In this document: one piece after another, positions 12,196 to 26,630 of the stretch
Position numbering within the stretch: the first letter of the stretch is position 1
Layout of the letters: each line of letters begins with the position of its first letter
Assembly (NCBI GenBank): GCA_029582265.1
Contig: CM055837.1
Location: 12,227,926 to 12,291,925, forward strand
DNA length: 64,000 bases
Direction: 5' to 3'
DNA from: Zoroaster sp. YZ-2022
Lineage: Eukaryota > Echinodermata > Asteroidea > Forcipulatida > Zoroasteridae
The notes under the pieces: generated by a model
What the model was told of the DNA's origin: nothing
The model's database searches: none
The model's input: only the letters and a program-made list of their open reading frames with translations
Position numbers and translations under genes: made by a program

Positions 12196-15100
12196 TTTCG
12201 CCGCAAACAATACAGCACTATACAGTGTTACAAAAAACATTTCTATGGTTGGGAATAACTTTAAAGTTTTCAAGGGAGGTCGATAATTTTATATCTAAAT
12301 TAAAGCGTAGGTTCTCCCTTCAGAAAACACCAATACTTTTGAATTTGGATAATTATTTCGTACCTTAAACGGCCTCCATGGACACATAGCCTCTCTGTAA
12401 AATACTGTCAACTTGCAAGCGGTTTCACCGCAAACAATACAGCAGTATACAGCGTTACAAAAAAAACATTTATATGGTTGGGAATAACTTATAAAGTTTT
12501 CAAGGGAGGCCGATAATTTTATATCTAATTTAAAGCTTAGGTTCTCCCGTTTCAGAAAAACCCAATACTTTTGAATTTGGATAATTATTTCGTACCTGAA
12601 ACGGCCTCCATGGACACATAGCCCTCTGTAAAATACGATCAACTTGCATGCGGTTTCACCGCAAACAATACAGCACTATACAGTGTTACAAAAACATTTC
12701 TATGGTTGGGAATAACTTTAAAGTTTTCAAGGGAGGCCGATAATTTTATATCTAAATTAATGCTTCGGTTCTTCCCTTCCATAAAACCCAATACTTTTGA
12801 ATTTGGATAATTATTTCGTACCTGAAACGGCCTCCATGGACACATAGCCCTCTGTAAAATACGATCAACTTGCATGCGGTTTCACCGCAAACAATACAGC
12901 ACTATACAGTGTTAGAAAAACATTTCTATGGTTGGGAATAACTTTAAAGTTTTCAAGGAGGTCGATAATTTTATATCTAAATTAAAGCGTAGGTTCTCCC
13001 TTTCAGAAAACCCAATACTTTTGAATTTGGATAATTATTTCGTACCTTAAACGGCCTCCATGGACACATAGCCCTCTGTAAAATACCGTCAACTTGCATG
13101 CGGTTTCACCGCAAACAATACAGCACTATACAGTGTTACAAAAACATTTCTATGGTTGGGAATAACTTTAAAGTTTTCAAGGAGGCCGATAATGTTATAT
13201 CTAAATTAAAGCTTAGGTTCTCCCCTTCAGAAAAACCCAATACTTTTGAATTTGGATAATTATTTCGTACCTTAAACGGCCTCCATGGACACATAGCCCT
13301 CTGTAAAATACGGTCAGCTTGCATGCGGTTTCACCGCAAACAATACAGCACTATACAGTGTTACAAAAACATTTCTATGGTTGGGAATAACTTTAAAGTT
13401 TTCAAGGAGGTCGATAATTTTATATCTAAATTAAAGCTTAGGTTCTCCCTTTCAGAAAAACACCATACTTTTGAATTTGGATAATTATTTCGTACCTTAA
13501 ACGGCCTCCATGGACACATAGCCCTCTGTAAAATACCGTCAACTTGCATGCGGTTTCACCGCAAACAATACAGCACTATACAGTGTTACAACAAAAAAAC
13601 ATTTCTATGATTGGGAATAACGTTTAATGTTTTCAAGGGAGGTCGATAATTTTATATCTAAATTAAAGCTTAGGTTCTCCCCTTTCAGAAAAACCCAATA
13701 CTTTTGAATTTGGACAATTATTTCGTACCTTAAACGGCCTCCATGGACACATAGCCCTCTATAAAATACGGTCAACTTGCATGCGGTTTCACCGCAAACA
13801 ATACAGCACTATACAGTGTTACCAAAAAAAACATTTCTATGGTTGGGAATAACTTTTAAAGTTTTCAAGGGAGGCCGATAATTTTATATCTAAATTAAAG
13901 CTTAGGTTCTCCCCTTTCAGAAAAACCCAATACTTTTGAATTTGGATAATTATTTCGTACCTTAAACGGCCTCCATGGACACATAGCCCTCTGTAAAATA
14001 CTGTCAACTTGCATGCGGTTTCACCGCAAACAATACAGCACTATACAGTGTTAAAAAAACATTTCTATTGTTGGGAATAACTTTTAAAGTTTTCAAGGAG
14101 GCCGATAATTTTATATCTAAATTAAAGCGTAGGTTCTCCCTCAGAAAAACACCATACTTTTGATTTTGGTTTATTATTTCGTACCTTAAACGGCCTCCAT
14201 GGACACATAGCCCTATGTAAAATACCGTCAACTTGCATGCGGTTTCACCGCAAACAATACAGCACTATACAGTGTTACAAAAACATTTCTATGGTTGGGA
14301 ATAACTTTAAAGTTTTCAAGGAGGTCGATAATTTTATATCTAAATTAAAGCGTAGGTTCTCCCTTTCAGAAAAACCCAATACTTTTGAATTTGGATAATT
14401 ATTTCGTACCTTAAACGGCCTCCATGGACACATAGCCCTCTGTAAAATACTGTCAATCTTGCATGCGGTTTCACCGCAAACAATACAGCACTATACAGTG
14501 TTACAAAACAAAACATTTCTATGGTTGGGAATAACTTTAAAGTTTTCAAGGAGGTCGATAATTTTATATCTAAATTAAAGCTTAGGTTCTCCCTTTCAGA
14601 AAAACACCAATACTTTTGAATTTGGATAATTATTTCGTACCTTAAACGGCCTCCATGGACACATAGCCCTGTAAAATACTGTCAACTTGCATGCGGTTTC
14701 ACCGCAAACAATACAGCACTATACAGTGTTACAAAAACATTTCTATGGTTGGGAATAACTTTAAAGTTTTCAAGGAGGCCGATAATTTTATATCTAAATT
14801 AAAGCTTAGGTTCTCCCTTTCAGAAAAACACCATACTTTTGAATTTGGATAATTATTTGTACCTTAAACGGCCTCCATGGACACATAGCCCTCTGTAATA
14901 TACCGTCAATTTGCATGCGGTTTCACCGCAAACAATACAGCACTATACAGTGTTACAAAAAAACATTTCTATGGTTGGGAATAACTTTAAAGTTTTCAAG
15001 GAGGTCGATAATTTTATATCTAAATTAAAGCTTAGGTTCTCCCCTTTCAGAAAACCCAATACTTTTGAATTTGGATAATTATTTCGTACCTTAAACGGCC

Positions 15101-18100
15101 TCCATGGACACTTATGCCTCTGTAAAATACGGTCAACTTGCATGCGGTTTCACCGCAAACAATACAGCACTTATACAGTGTTACAAAAAAAACATTTCTA
15201 TGGTTGGGAATAACTTTAAAGTTTTCAAGGAGGTCGATAATTTTATATCTAAATTAAAGCGTAGGTTCTCCCTTTCAGAAAACACCATACTTTTGAATTT
15301 GGATAATTATTTCGTACCTTAAACGGCCTCCATGGACACATAGCCCTCTGTAAAATACTGTCAACTTGCATGCGGTTTCACCGCAAACAATACAGCACTA
15401 TACAGTGTTACAAAAACATTTCTATGGTTGGGAAAAACTATTAAAGTTTACAAGGGAGGTCGATAATTTTATATCTAAATTAAAGCGTAGGTTCTCCCTT
15501 TCAGAAAACCCAATACTTTTGAATTTGGATAATTATTTCGTACCTTAAACGGCCTCCATGGACACATAGCCCTCTGTAAAATACTGTCAACTTGCATGCG
15601 CTTTCACCGCAAACAATACAGCACTATACAGTGTTACAAAAAAACATTTCTATGGTTGGGAATAACTTTAAAGTTTTCAAGGAGGCTGATAATTTTATAT
15701 CTAAATTAAAGCTTAGGTTCTCCCCTTTCAGAAAACCCAATACTTTTGAATTTGGATAATTATTTTGTACCTTAAACGGCCTCCATGGACACATAGCCCT
15801 CTGTAAAATACTGTCAATTTGCATGCGGTTTCACCGCAAACAATACAGCACTATACAGTGTTACAAAAACATTTCTATTGTTGGGAATAACTTTTAAAGT
15901 TTTCAAGGAGGCTGATAATTTTATATCTAAATTAAAGCTTAGGTTCTCCCCTTTCAGAAAACACCATACTTTTGAATTTGATAATTATTTCGTACCTTAA
16001 ACGGCCTCCATGGACACATAGCCCCTGTGTAAAATACTGTCAACTTGCATGCGGTTTCACCGCAAACAATACAGCACTATACAGTGTTACAAAAAACATT
16101 TCTATGGTTGGGAATAACTTTAAAGTTTTCAAGGAGGTCGATAATTTTATATCTAAATTAAAGCGTAGGTTCTCCCTTTCAGAAAAACCCAATACTTTTG
16201 AATTTGGATAATTATTTCGTACCTTAAACGGCCTCCATGGACACATAGCCCTCTGTAAAATACTGTCAACTTGCATGCGGTTTCACCGCAAACAATACAG
16301 CACTATACAGTGTTACAAAAAAACATTTCTATGGTTGGGAATAACTTTAAAGTTTTCAAGGGAGGCCGATAATTTTATATCTAAATTAAAGCTTAGGTTC
16401 TTCCCTTTCAGAAAAACCCAATACTTTTGAATTTGGATAATTATTTCGTACCTTAAACGGCCTCCATGGACACATAGCCCTCTGTAAAATACTGTCAACT
16501 TGCATGCGGTTTCACCGCAAACAATACAGCACTATACAGTGTTACAAAAAACATTTCTATGGTTGGGAATAACTTTAAAGTTTTCAAGAGGTCGATAATT
16601 TTATATCTAAATTAAAGCTTAGGTTCTCCTTTCAGAAAAACACCATACTTTTGAATTTGGATAATTATTTCGTACCTTAAACGGCCTCCATGGACACATA
16701 GCCCTCTGTAAAATACATACAACTTGCATGCGGTTTCTCCGCAGACAATACAGCACTTTGCAGGGTTACAAAAACATTTCTATGGTTGGGAATAACTTTA
16801 AAGTTTTCAAGGGAGGTCGATAATTTTATATCTAAATTAAAGCGTAGGTTCTCCCTTTCAGAAAAACCCAATACTCTTGAATTCGGATTATTTATGTACC
16901 TTAAACGGCCTCCATGGACACATAGCCCTCTGTAAAATACCGTCAACTTGCATGCGGTTTCACCGCAAACAATACAGCACTATACAGCGTTACAAAATAA
17001 TTCAGTTCTATGGGTGGGAATAACTTTTAAAGTTTTCAAGGGAGGTCGATAATTTTATATCTAAATTAAAGCTTAGGTTCTCCCCTTTCAGAAAACCCAA
17101 TACTTTTGAATTTGGATAATTATTTTGTACCTTAAACGGCCTCCATGGACACATAGCCCTCTGTAAAATACCGTCAACTTGCTTGCGGTTTCACCGCAAA
17201 CAATACAGCACTATACAGTGTTAAAAAAAAACCATTTCTATTGTTGGGAATAACTTTTAAAGTTTTAAAGGGAGGCCGATAATTTTATATCTAAATTAAA
17301 GCTTAGGTTCTCCCATTTCAGAAAAACACCATACTTTTGAATTTGGATAATTATTTCGTACCTTAAACGGCCTCCATGGACACATAGCCCTCTGTAAAAT
17401 ACGGTCAACTTGCATGCGGTTTCACCGCAAACAATACAGCACTATACAGTGTTACAAAAGTAACATTTCTATGGTTGGGAATAACTTTAAAGTTTTCAAG
17501 GAGGTCGATAATTTTATATCTAAATTAAAGCGTTAGGTTCTCCCTTTCAGAAAACACCATACTTTTGAATTTGGATAATTATTTCGTACCTTAAACGGCC
17601 TCCATGGACACATAGCCCTCTGTAAAATACCGTCAACTTGCATGCGGTTTCACCGCAAACAATACAGCACTATACAGTGTTACAAAAAAACATTCTATTG
17701 ATGGGAATAACTTTTAAAGTTTTCAATCGAGGTCGATAATTTTATATCTAAATTAAAGCTTAGGTTCTTCCCTTTCAGAAAAACACCATACTTTTGAATT
17801 TGGATAATTATTTCGTACCTTAAACGGCCTCCATGGACACATAGCCCTCTGTAAAATACCGTCAACTTGCATGCGGTTTCACCACAAACAGTACAGCACT
17901 ATACAGTGTTACAAAAACAAATTCTATGGTTGTGAATAACTTTTAAAGTTTTCAAGGGAGGTCGATAATTTTATATCTAAATTAAAGCGTAGGTTCTCTC
18001 CTTTCCGAAAAACCCAATACTTTTGAATTTGGATAATTATTTCGTACCTTAAACTGCCTCCGTGGACACATAGCCCTCTGTAAAATACCGTGAACTTGCA

Positions 18101-18240
18101 CGCGGTTTCACCGCAAACAATACAGCACTATACAGCGTTACAAAAAAAAAACATTTCTATGGTTGGGAATAACCTTTAAAGTTTTCAAGGGAGGCCGATA
18201 ATTTTATATCTAAATTAAAGCTTAGGTTCTCCACTTTCAG

Positions 18241-18295
18241 AAAAACCCAATACTTTTTATTTTGTTCATTTTTTTCGTCCCTTCAACGGCCTCCA
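18241..18295 (+). repeat. Divergent AT-rich unit end
   Basis: The end of this unit reads ctttttattttgttcatt followed by tttttcgtcccttcaacgg instead of the standard gaatttggataattatttcg and taccttaaacgg. The adjacent halves are normal. Similar in kind to the patch at 12098-12195. Confidence 0.55.
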
Positions 18296-20069
18296 TGGAC
18301 ACATAGCCCTCTGTAAAATACGGTCAACTTGCATGCGGTTTCACCGCAAACAATACAGCACTATACATAGTTACAAAAAACATTTCTATTGTTGGGAATA
18401 ACTTTAAAGTTTTCAAGGAGGCCGATAATTTTATATCTAAATTAAAGCTTAGGTTCTCCCTTCAGAAAACACCATACTTTTGAATTTGATAATTATTTCG
18501 TACCTTAAACGGCCTCCATGGACACATAGCCCTCTGTATATACGGTCAACTTGCATGCGGTTTCACCGCAAACAATACAGCACTATACAGTGTTACAAAA
18601 AACATTTCTATGGTTGGGAATAACTTTTAAAGTTTTCAAGGAGGTCGATAATTTTATATCTAAATTAAAGCGTAGGTTCTCCCTTCAGAAAACCCAATAC
18701 TTTTGAATTTGGATAATTATTTCGTAACTTAAACGGACTCCATGGACACATAGCCCTCTGTAAAATACCGACAACTTGCAAGCGGTTTCACCGCAAACAA
18801 TACAGCACTAAACAGCGTTACAAAAAAACATTTCTATGGTTGGGAATAACTTTAAAGTTTTCAAGGGAGGTCGATAATTTTATATCTAAATTAAAGCTTA
18901 GATTCTCCCCTTTCAGAAAAACCCAATACTTTTGAATTTGGATAATTATTTTGTACCTTAAACGGCCTCCATGGACACATAGCCCTCTGTGAAATACCGT
19001 CACCTTGCATGCGGTTTCACCGCAAACAATACAGCACTATACAGTGTTACAAAAAAACATTTCTATGGTTGGGAATAACTTTTAAAGTTTTCAAGGAGGT
19101 CGATAATTTTATATCTAAATTAAAGCGTAGGTTCTCCCTTTCAGAAAAACACCATACTTTTGAATTTGGATAATTATTTTCGTACCTTAAACGGCCTCCA
19201 TGGACACATAGCCCTCTGTAAAATACTGTCAACTTGCATGCGGTTTCACCGCAAACAATACAGCACTATACAGTGTTACAAAAACATTTCTATGGTTGGG
19301 AATAACTTTTAAAGTTTTCAAGGAGGTCGATAATTTTATATCTAAATTAAAGCGTAGGTTCTCCCTTTCAGAAAACCCAATACTTTGAATTTTGGATAAT
19401 TATTTCGTACCTTAAACGGCCTATGGACACATAGCCTCTGTAAAATACCGTCAACTTGCATGCGGTTTCACCGCAAACAATACAGCACTATACAGTGTTA
19501 CAAAAAACATTTCTATGGTTGGGAATAACTTTAAAGTTTTCAAGGAGGTCCGATAATTTTATATCTAAATTAAAGCTTAGGTTCTCCCCTTTCAGAAACC
19601 CAATACTTTTGAATTTTGATAATTATTTCGTACCTTAAACGTCCTCCATGGACACACACGCCCCTGTTCATTACTGTCAACTTGCATGCGTTTTCACCGC
19701 AAACAATACAGCACTATACAGTGTTACAAAAAAAAAATGTCTATGGTTGGGAATAACTTTTAAAGTTTTCAAGGAGGTCGATAATTTTATATCTAAATTA
19801 AAGCTTAGGTTCTCCCTTTCAGAAAAAACACCATACTTTTGAATTTGATAATTATTTCGTACCTTAAACGGCCTCCATGGACACATAGCCCTCTGTAAAA
19901 TACTGTCAACTTGCATGCGGTTTCACCGCAAACAATACAGCACTATACAGTGTTACAAAAAAATTTCTATGGTTGGGAATAACTTTTAAAGTTTTCAAGG
20001 AGGTCGATAATTTATATATCTAAATTAAAGCTTAGGTTCTCCCTTTCAGAAAACCCAATACTTTTGAAT

Positions 20070-20569
20070 NNNNNNNNNNNNNNNNNNNNNNNNNNNNNNN
20101 NNNNNNNNNNNNNNNNNNNNNNNNNNNNNNNNNNNNNNNNNNNNNNNNNNNNNNNNNNNNNNNNNNNNNNNNNNNNNNNNNNNNNNNNNNNNNNNNNNNN
20201 NNNNNNNNNNNNNNNNNNNNNNNNNNNNNNNNNNNNNNNNNNNNNNNNNNNNNNNNNNNNNNNNNNNNNNNNNNNNNNNNNNNNNNNNNNNNNNNNNNNN
20301 NNNNNNNNNNNNNNNNNNNNNNNNNNNNNNNNNNNNNNNNNNNNNNNNNNNNNNNNNNNNNNNNNNNNNNNNNNNNNNNNNNNNNNNNNNNNNNNNNNNN
20401 NNNNNNNNNNNNNNNNNNNNNNNNNNNNNNNNNNNNNNNNNNNNNNNNNNNNNNNNNNNNNNNNNNNNNNNNNNNNNNNNNNNNNNNNNNNNNNNNNNNN
20501 NNNNNNNNNNNNNNNNNNNNNNNNNNNNNNNNNNNNNNNNNNNNNNNNNNNNNNNNNNNNNNNNNNNNN
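20070..20569. other. Assembly gap of exactly 500 N
   Basis: A run of N from 20070 through 20569. The round length indicates a placeholder of unknown true size. Satellite lies on both sides in the same orientation, but the monomer subtypes differ. Confidence 0.99.
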
Positions 20570-23500
20570 AAAGGTTTTCAGGGGAGGCCGATAATTTTAT
20601 AACTAAATTAAAGCTTGGGTTCTCCCCTTTCAGAAAAGAGCACCACATACTTTTGAATTTGGATAATTTTTTTTTTTACGTTAAACCGGCCTCCGCGGAC
20701 ATAGCCCTCTTTAAAATACCGTCAACTTGCATGCGGTTTCACCGATAATACAACACTATACCAGTTTTACAAAAACAACATTTCTATGGTTTGGGAATAA
20801 CTTTAAAGTTTTCAAGGGAGGCCGATAATTTTATATCTAAATTAAGAGCTTGGGGTTTTCCTCCTTTCCAGAAAAAGCTTCTCCTTTTGAATTTGGAAAA
20901 ATTGGTTTTTGTACGTAAACGGCCTCCATGGGACCTTGGCCCCTCTGGTAAATACCGTCAACTTCCATGCGGTTTCACCGCAAACTTATTACAATACACT
21001 TATACAGTGTTACAAAAAAAAAAAAAAAATAATGGTTGGGAATAACTTTTGGGCAAAGTTTTCGAGGTAGGCCGATAATTTTTTACCATCTAAATTAAAC
21101 TTGCAGGTTCTCCTTTCGAAAAAACTTACCGCCATATATTTGAATTTGGATAATTATTTCGTACCTTAAACGGCCTCCGGGACACTTAACCCTCTTTAAA
21201 AAATACCGTCAACTTGCATGCGGTTTCACCGCAAACAATACAACGCTATACGGTTTACAAAAACAACATTTCTATGGTTGGGGAATAACTTTTAAAGTTT
21301 TTTCAAAGGGAGGCCGATAATTTATATCTAAATTAAAACTTAGGTTCTCCTTTCAGAAAAAAACCATACTTTTAATTTGGAAAAGTTTTCGTACCTTAAA
21401 CGGCCTCCAGGGACATAGCCCTCTGTAAAACACCGTCAACTTGCATGCGGTTTCACCGCAAACATTACAACACTATACAGTGTTACAAACAAAAATTTCT
21501 ATGGTTGGGAATAACTTTTAAAGTTTTCAGGGGGCTGATAATTTTATATATAAATTAAAGCTTAGGTTCTTCCTTTCAGAAAAACACCATACTTTTGAAT
21601 TTTGGATAATTTTTCGTACCTTAAACGGCCTCCATGGACATAGCCCTCTGTAAAATACCGTCAACTTGCATGCGGTTTCACCGCAAACAATACAACACTA
21701 TACAGTGTTACAAAAAAAAAAAACATTTCTAGGTTTGGGAATAACTTTTAAAAGTTTTCAAAAGGAGGCGATCGTTTTATCTAAATTAAAAGCAGGTTCT
21801 TCCCCAGAAAAACACCATACTTTTAATTTGGATAATTTGTTCATTACCTTAAACAGCCTCCATGGACCTTAGCCCTCTGTAAAATACCAAATCAACTTGC
21901 ATGCGGTTTCACCGCAAACAATAAACACTATACAGTGTTACAAAAAAAAAAATTCTATGGTTGGGAATAACTTTTAAAGTTTTCAAGGGCCGATAATTTT
22001 ATCTAAATTAAAGCTTAGGTTCTCCCCTTTCAGAAAAACACCATACTTTTGAATTTGGATAAAACAATTCGTACCTTAAACGGCCTCCATGGACATGGCC
22101 CTCTGTAAAAATACCGTCAACTTGCATGCGGTTTCACCGCAAACAATACAACACTATACAGTGTTACCAAAAAACATTTCTAGGGGGTTTGGGGAATAAC
22201 TTTTACAGTTTTCAAGAGGCCGATCATTTATATCTAAATTAAAACAGGTTCTCCCCTTTCAGAAAAACACCATTTTGAATTTGGATAATTATTTCGTGTA
22301 AACGGCCTCCATGGACACTTAGCCCTCTGTAAAAATACCGTCAACTTGCGTGCGGTTTCACCGCAAACAATACAGCACTATACAGTGTTACAAAAAAAAA
22401 AAAATTTCTATGGTTGGGAATAACTTTTAAAATTTTAAATGGATGCCGATAATTTTATATATAAATTAAAGATTATGTTATACCCTTTAAGAAAAACACC
22501 ATACTTTTTTTTTTGGATAATTTGTCGTACCTTAAACGGCCTCCATGGACGCCAGCCCTCTGTTAAAATACCGTCAACTTGCGTGCGGTTTCACCGCAAA
22601 CAATACAACAGTATACAGTGTTACAAAAAAAACATTTCTATGGTTAGAATAACTTTTACAGTTTTCCAAAGGAGGCCGATAATTTTATATCTAAATTAAA
22701 ACTTAGGTTTTCTCCCCTTTCAGAAAAACACCATACTTTTAATTTGGATAACAATTCGTACCTTAAACGGCCTCCATGGACATAGCCCTCTGTAAAATAC
22801 CGTCAACTTAATTGCGTTTTCACCGCAAACAATACAACACTATACAGTGTTACAAAAAAAACATTTCTATGGTTGGGAATAACTTTAAAGTTTTCAAGGG
22901 AGGCCGATAATTTTATATCTAAATTAAAAGCTTAGGTTCTCCCCCTTTTCAGAAAAACACCATACTTTTGATTTGGAAAATTATTCGTACCTTAAACGGC
23001 CTCCATGGACTTAGCCCTCTGTAAAATACCGTCAACTTTTGGTGCGGTTTCACCTGGCTTACAACACTATACGGTGTTACAAAAAAAAGATTTCTATGGT
23101 TGGGAATAACTTTTTTAAAAGTTTTTCAAGGGAGGCCGATAATTTATATCTAAATTAAAAGCTTAGGTTCTCCCCTTTCAGAAAAAAACCATACTTTTGA
23201 ATTTGGATAATTTGTTCGTACCTTAACGAACTCCATGGACATAACCAGCCTCTGTAAAATACCGTCAACTTGCATGCGGTTTCCGCAAACAATAGAAACA
23301 CTATACAGTTTACAAAAAAAAAGATTTCTATGGTTGGGAATAACTTTTACAGTTTTCAAGGGAGGCCGATAATTTTATATCTAAATTAAAAGCTTAGTTC
23401 TCCCCTTTCAGAAAACACCATACTTTTAAATTTGGATAAAAAAATTCGTACCTGTAAACGGCCTCCATGGACACAGCCATCTGTAAAATACCGTCAACTT

Positions 23501-26430
23501 CCATGCGGTTTCACCGCAAACAATGCAACACTATACAGTGTTACAAAAATACATTTCTGGGGTTGGGAATAACTTTTAAAGTTTTCAAGGGAGGCCGATA
23601 ATTTTATATCTAAATTAAAAGCTTAGGTTCTCCCTTTCAGAAAACACACCATACTTTTGAATTTGGATAATTTTTTTAGTATCTTAAACGGCCTCCATGG
23701 ACGCCAGCCCTCTGTAAAATACCGTCAACTTGCATGCGGTTTCACCGCAAAGAATACAGCACTATACAGTGTTACCAAAAAAAATTTCTATGGTTGGGAA
23801 TAACTTTTAAAGTTTTCAAGGGATTCCGATAATGTTATATCTAAATTAAAGCTTAGGTTCTCCCCTTTCAGAAAAAACCCATACTTTTGAATTTGGAATT
23901 TTTTTCAGTACCTTTAAACGGCCTCCATGGACACATAGCCCTCTGTAAAATACCGTCAACTCATGCGGTTTCGCAAACAATTACAACACTATACGGTGTT
24001 TACAAAAAAAAAAGATTTCTAGGGTTAGAATAACTTTAAAGTTTTCAAGGGAGGCCGATAATTTTATATCTAAATTAACTTAGGTTCTCCCTTTCAGAAA
24101 AACACCATACATTTGAATTTGGATAAGGTATTTCGTACCTTAACGGCCTCCATGGACATAGCCATCTGTAAAATACCGTCAACTTGCATGCGGTTTCACC
24201 GCAAACAATAAACACTATACGGTGTTACAAAACAAACATTTCTAGGGTTGGGAATAACTTTTAAAGTTTTCAGGGGAGGCCGATAATTTTATATCTAAAT
24301 TAAAGCAGGTTCTCCCTTTCAGAAAACACCATACTTTTAATTTGGATAATAATTTTTTAAATTAAACGGCCTCCATGGACATAGCCATCTGTAAAATACC
24401 GTCAAATTCCATGCGGTTTCACCGCCAACAAACAATACAAATATACAGTGTTACAAAAAAAAATTATTTCTATGTTGGGGAATAACTTTTAAAGTTTTCA
24501 AGGAGGCCGATAATTTTATATCTAAATTAAAGCTTAGGTTCTCCCTTTCAGAAAAACACCAAACTTTTGAATTTGGAATTTTTTGTACCTTAAACGGCCT
24601 CCATGGGACATAGCCATCTGTAAAAATACCGTCAACTAGTGCGGTTTCACCGCAAACATTACAAACTATACAGTGTTACACAAAAAAATATTTCTATGGT
24701 TGGGAATAACTTTTAAAGTTTTTCAAAGGGAGGCCGATAATTTTATATCTAAATTAAAACAGGTTCTCCCCTTTCAGAAAAACACCATACTTTTTAATTT
24801 GGATTATTTTTTCGTACCTTAAACGGCCTCCATGGACATAGCCATCTGTAAAATTACGTCAACTTCCATGCGGTTTCACCCCAAACATTACAGCACTATA
24901 CAGTGTTACAAAAAAAAAAATTCTATGGTTGGGAATAACTTTTAAAGTTTTCAAGGGAGGCCGATAATTTTATATCTAAATTAAAGCTTAGGTTCTCCCC
25001 TTTCTGAAAAACAACAAACATTTGAATTTGGATAATTTGTTCGTGTAAACGGCCTCCATGGACACTTAGCCATCTGTAAAAATAATCCGTCAACTTGCAT
25101 GTGGTTTCACCGCAAACAATACAGCACTATACGGTGTTACCAAAAACAAAACATTGCTGGGGTTGGGAATAACTTTTAAAGTTTTCAAGGGGGGCCGATA
25201 ATTTTATATCTAAATTAAAAGCTTAGGTTCTCCCCTTTCAGAAAAACACCATACTTTTTGAATTTTTTGGTAAACCTTAATTAAACGGCCTCCATGGACA
25301 GCCATCTGTAAAATACCGTCAACTTCCATGCGGTTTCACGCAAACAATACAGCACTATACAGTGTTACAAAAAAACATTTCTATGGTTGGGAATAACTTT
25401 TAAAGTTTTCAAGGAGGCCGATAATTTTATATCTAAATTAAAGCTTAGGGTTCTCCCCTTTCAGAAAAAAACACCATACTTTTGAATTTGGATAATTTTT
25501 TCGTACCTTAAACGGCCTCCATGGACATAGCCATCTGTAAAATACCGTCAACTTGCATGCGGTTTCACCGCAAACAATACAGCACTATACAGTGTTACAA
25601 AAAAAAACATTTCTAGGGTTGGGAATAACTTTTAAATTTTAAAAGTTAGTCGAAAATTTTATATAAAATTAAAAGCTTAGTTTCACCCCTTACAAAAAAA
25701 AACCATACTTTTGAATTTGGATAATTATTCGTACCTTAAACGGCCTCCATGGACACTTAGCCATCTGTAAAATACCGTCAACTTGCATGCGGTTTCACCG
25801 CAAAACAATTGGCACTATACAGTGTTACAAAAAACATTTCTAGGGATGGGAATAACCGTTAAAGTTTTCAAGGGAGGCCGATAATTTTATATCTAAATTA
25901 AAGCTTAGGTTCTCCCCTTTCAGAAAAACACCATACTTTTAGAATTTGGAAAAAAATTTGTTTCGTACCTTAAACGGCCTCCATGGACACCAGCCCTCTG
26001 TAAACTACCGTCAACTTCGATGCGGTTTCACCGCAAACAATACAAGCACTATACAGTGTTACAAAAAAAGATTTCTATGGTTGGGAATAACTTTTAAAGT
26101 TTTCAAGGAGGCCGATAATTTTATATCTAAATTAAAAAAAGGGTTCTCTCCTTTCAGAAAAACACCATACTTTTGAATTTGGATATTTTTTTCGTACCTT
26201 AAACGGCCTACATGTACACTTAGACCTCTGTAAAATAAGGTCAACTTGCATGCGGTTTCACCGCAAACAATACAGCACAATACATTGTTACAAAAAAAAA
26301 ATTTCTATAGTTTGGAATAACTTTTAAAAATTTACAATGCAGGCCAATAATTTTATGTGTAAATTAAAGCTTAGGTTCTCCCTTTCAGAAAAACACCATA
26401 CTTTTGAATTTGGATAATTTTCGTACCTAA
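20570..26430 (+). repeat. Indel-rich portion of block 2 next to the gap
   Basis: Units here are recognisable but carry many one- to several-base insertions and deletions. Examples are ttaaaccggcctccgcgg near 20685, a 16-base A-run near 21014, aaactatt-type losses in the hairpin region, and garbled ends such as near 20870-20910. The density falls gradually and units look standard from about 26.4 kb. Particularly disturbed stretches lie at 22430-22500, 25630-25700 and 26293-26350. Indels in homopolymers dominate, which suits an unpolished long-read contig end, though true decay at an array edge cannot be excluded. Confidence 0.8.
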
Positions 26431-26630
26431 AACGGCCTCCATGGAAAATTAGCCATCTGTAAAATACCGTCAACTTGCATGCGGTTTCACCGCAAACAAT
26501 ACAGCACTATACAGTGTTACAAAAAAAAACATTTCTATGGTTGGGAATAACTTTTAAAGTTTTCAAGGGAGGCCGATAATTTTATATCTAAATTAAAGCT
26601 TAGGTTCTCCCCTTTCAGAAAAACACCATA

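Larger units (their letters stand above)
1124..20069 (+). repeat. Satellite array block 1, 83 plus-strand units
   Basis: Eighty-three anchors of the type cggcctccatgg occur from about 1128 to about 19870 (a few carry substitutions or small deletions), with a mean spacing of about 228.6 bp. Units are head to tail with no interruption by other DNA. This block mixes subtypes. The word after ctaaattaaag is either cgtagg or cttagg. The inner motif is gaggtcgat or gaggccgat. The word before the AT-rich end is caccatac or cccaatac. Most units read gacacatagccc. Small indels, especially in the A-run and in runs of c or t, shift every reading frame, and 230 is not a multiple of three, so the array is noncoding in the ordinary sense. 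Function is unknown; centromeric, pericentromeric or other heterochromatic satellite are all possible. The block is cut at its right end by a gap. Confidence 0.97.

Noticed and set aside
20046..20648. Open frames of 176-273 codons at the two gaps (also 51299-52120 and 51453-51974)
   Set aside because: Most of their length is N. They exist only because N contains no stop codon.
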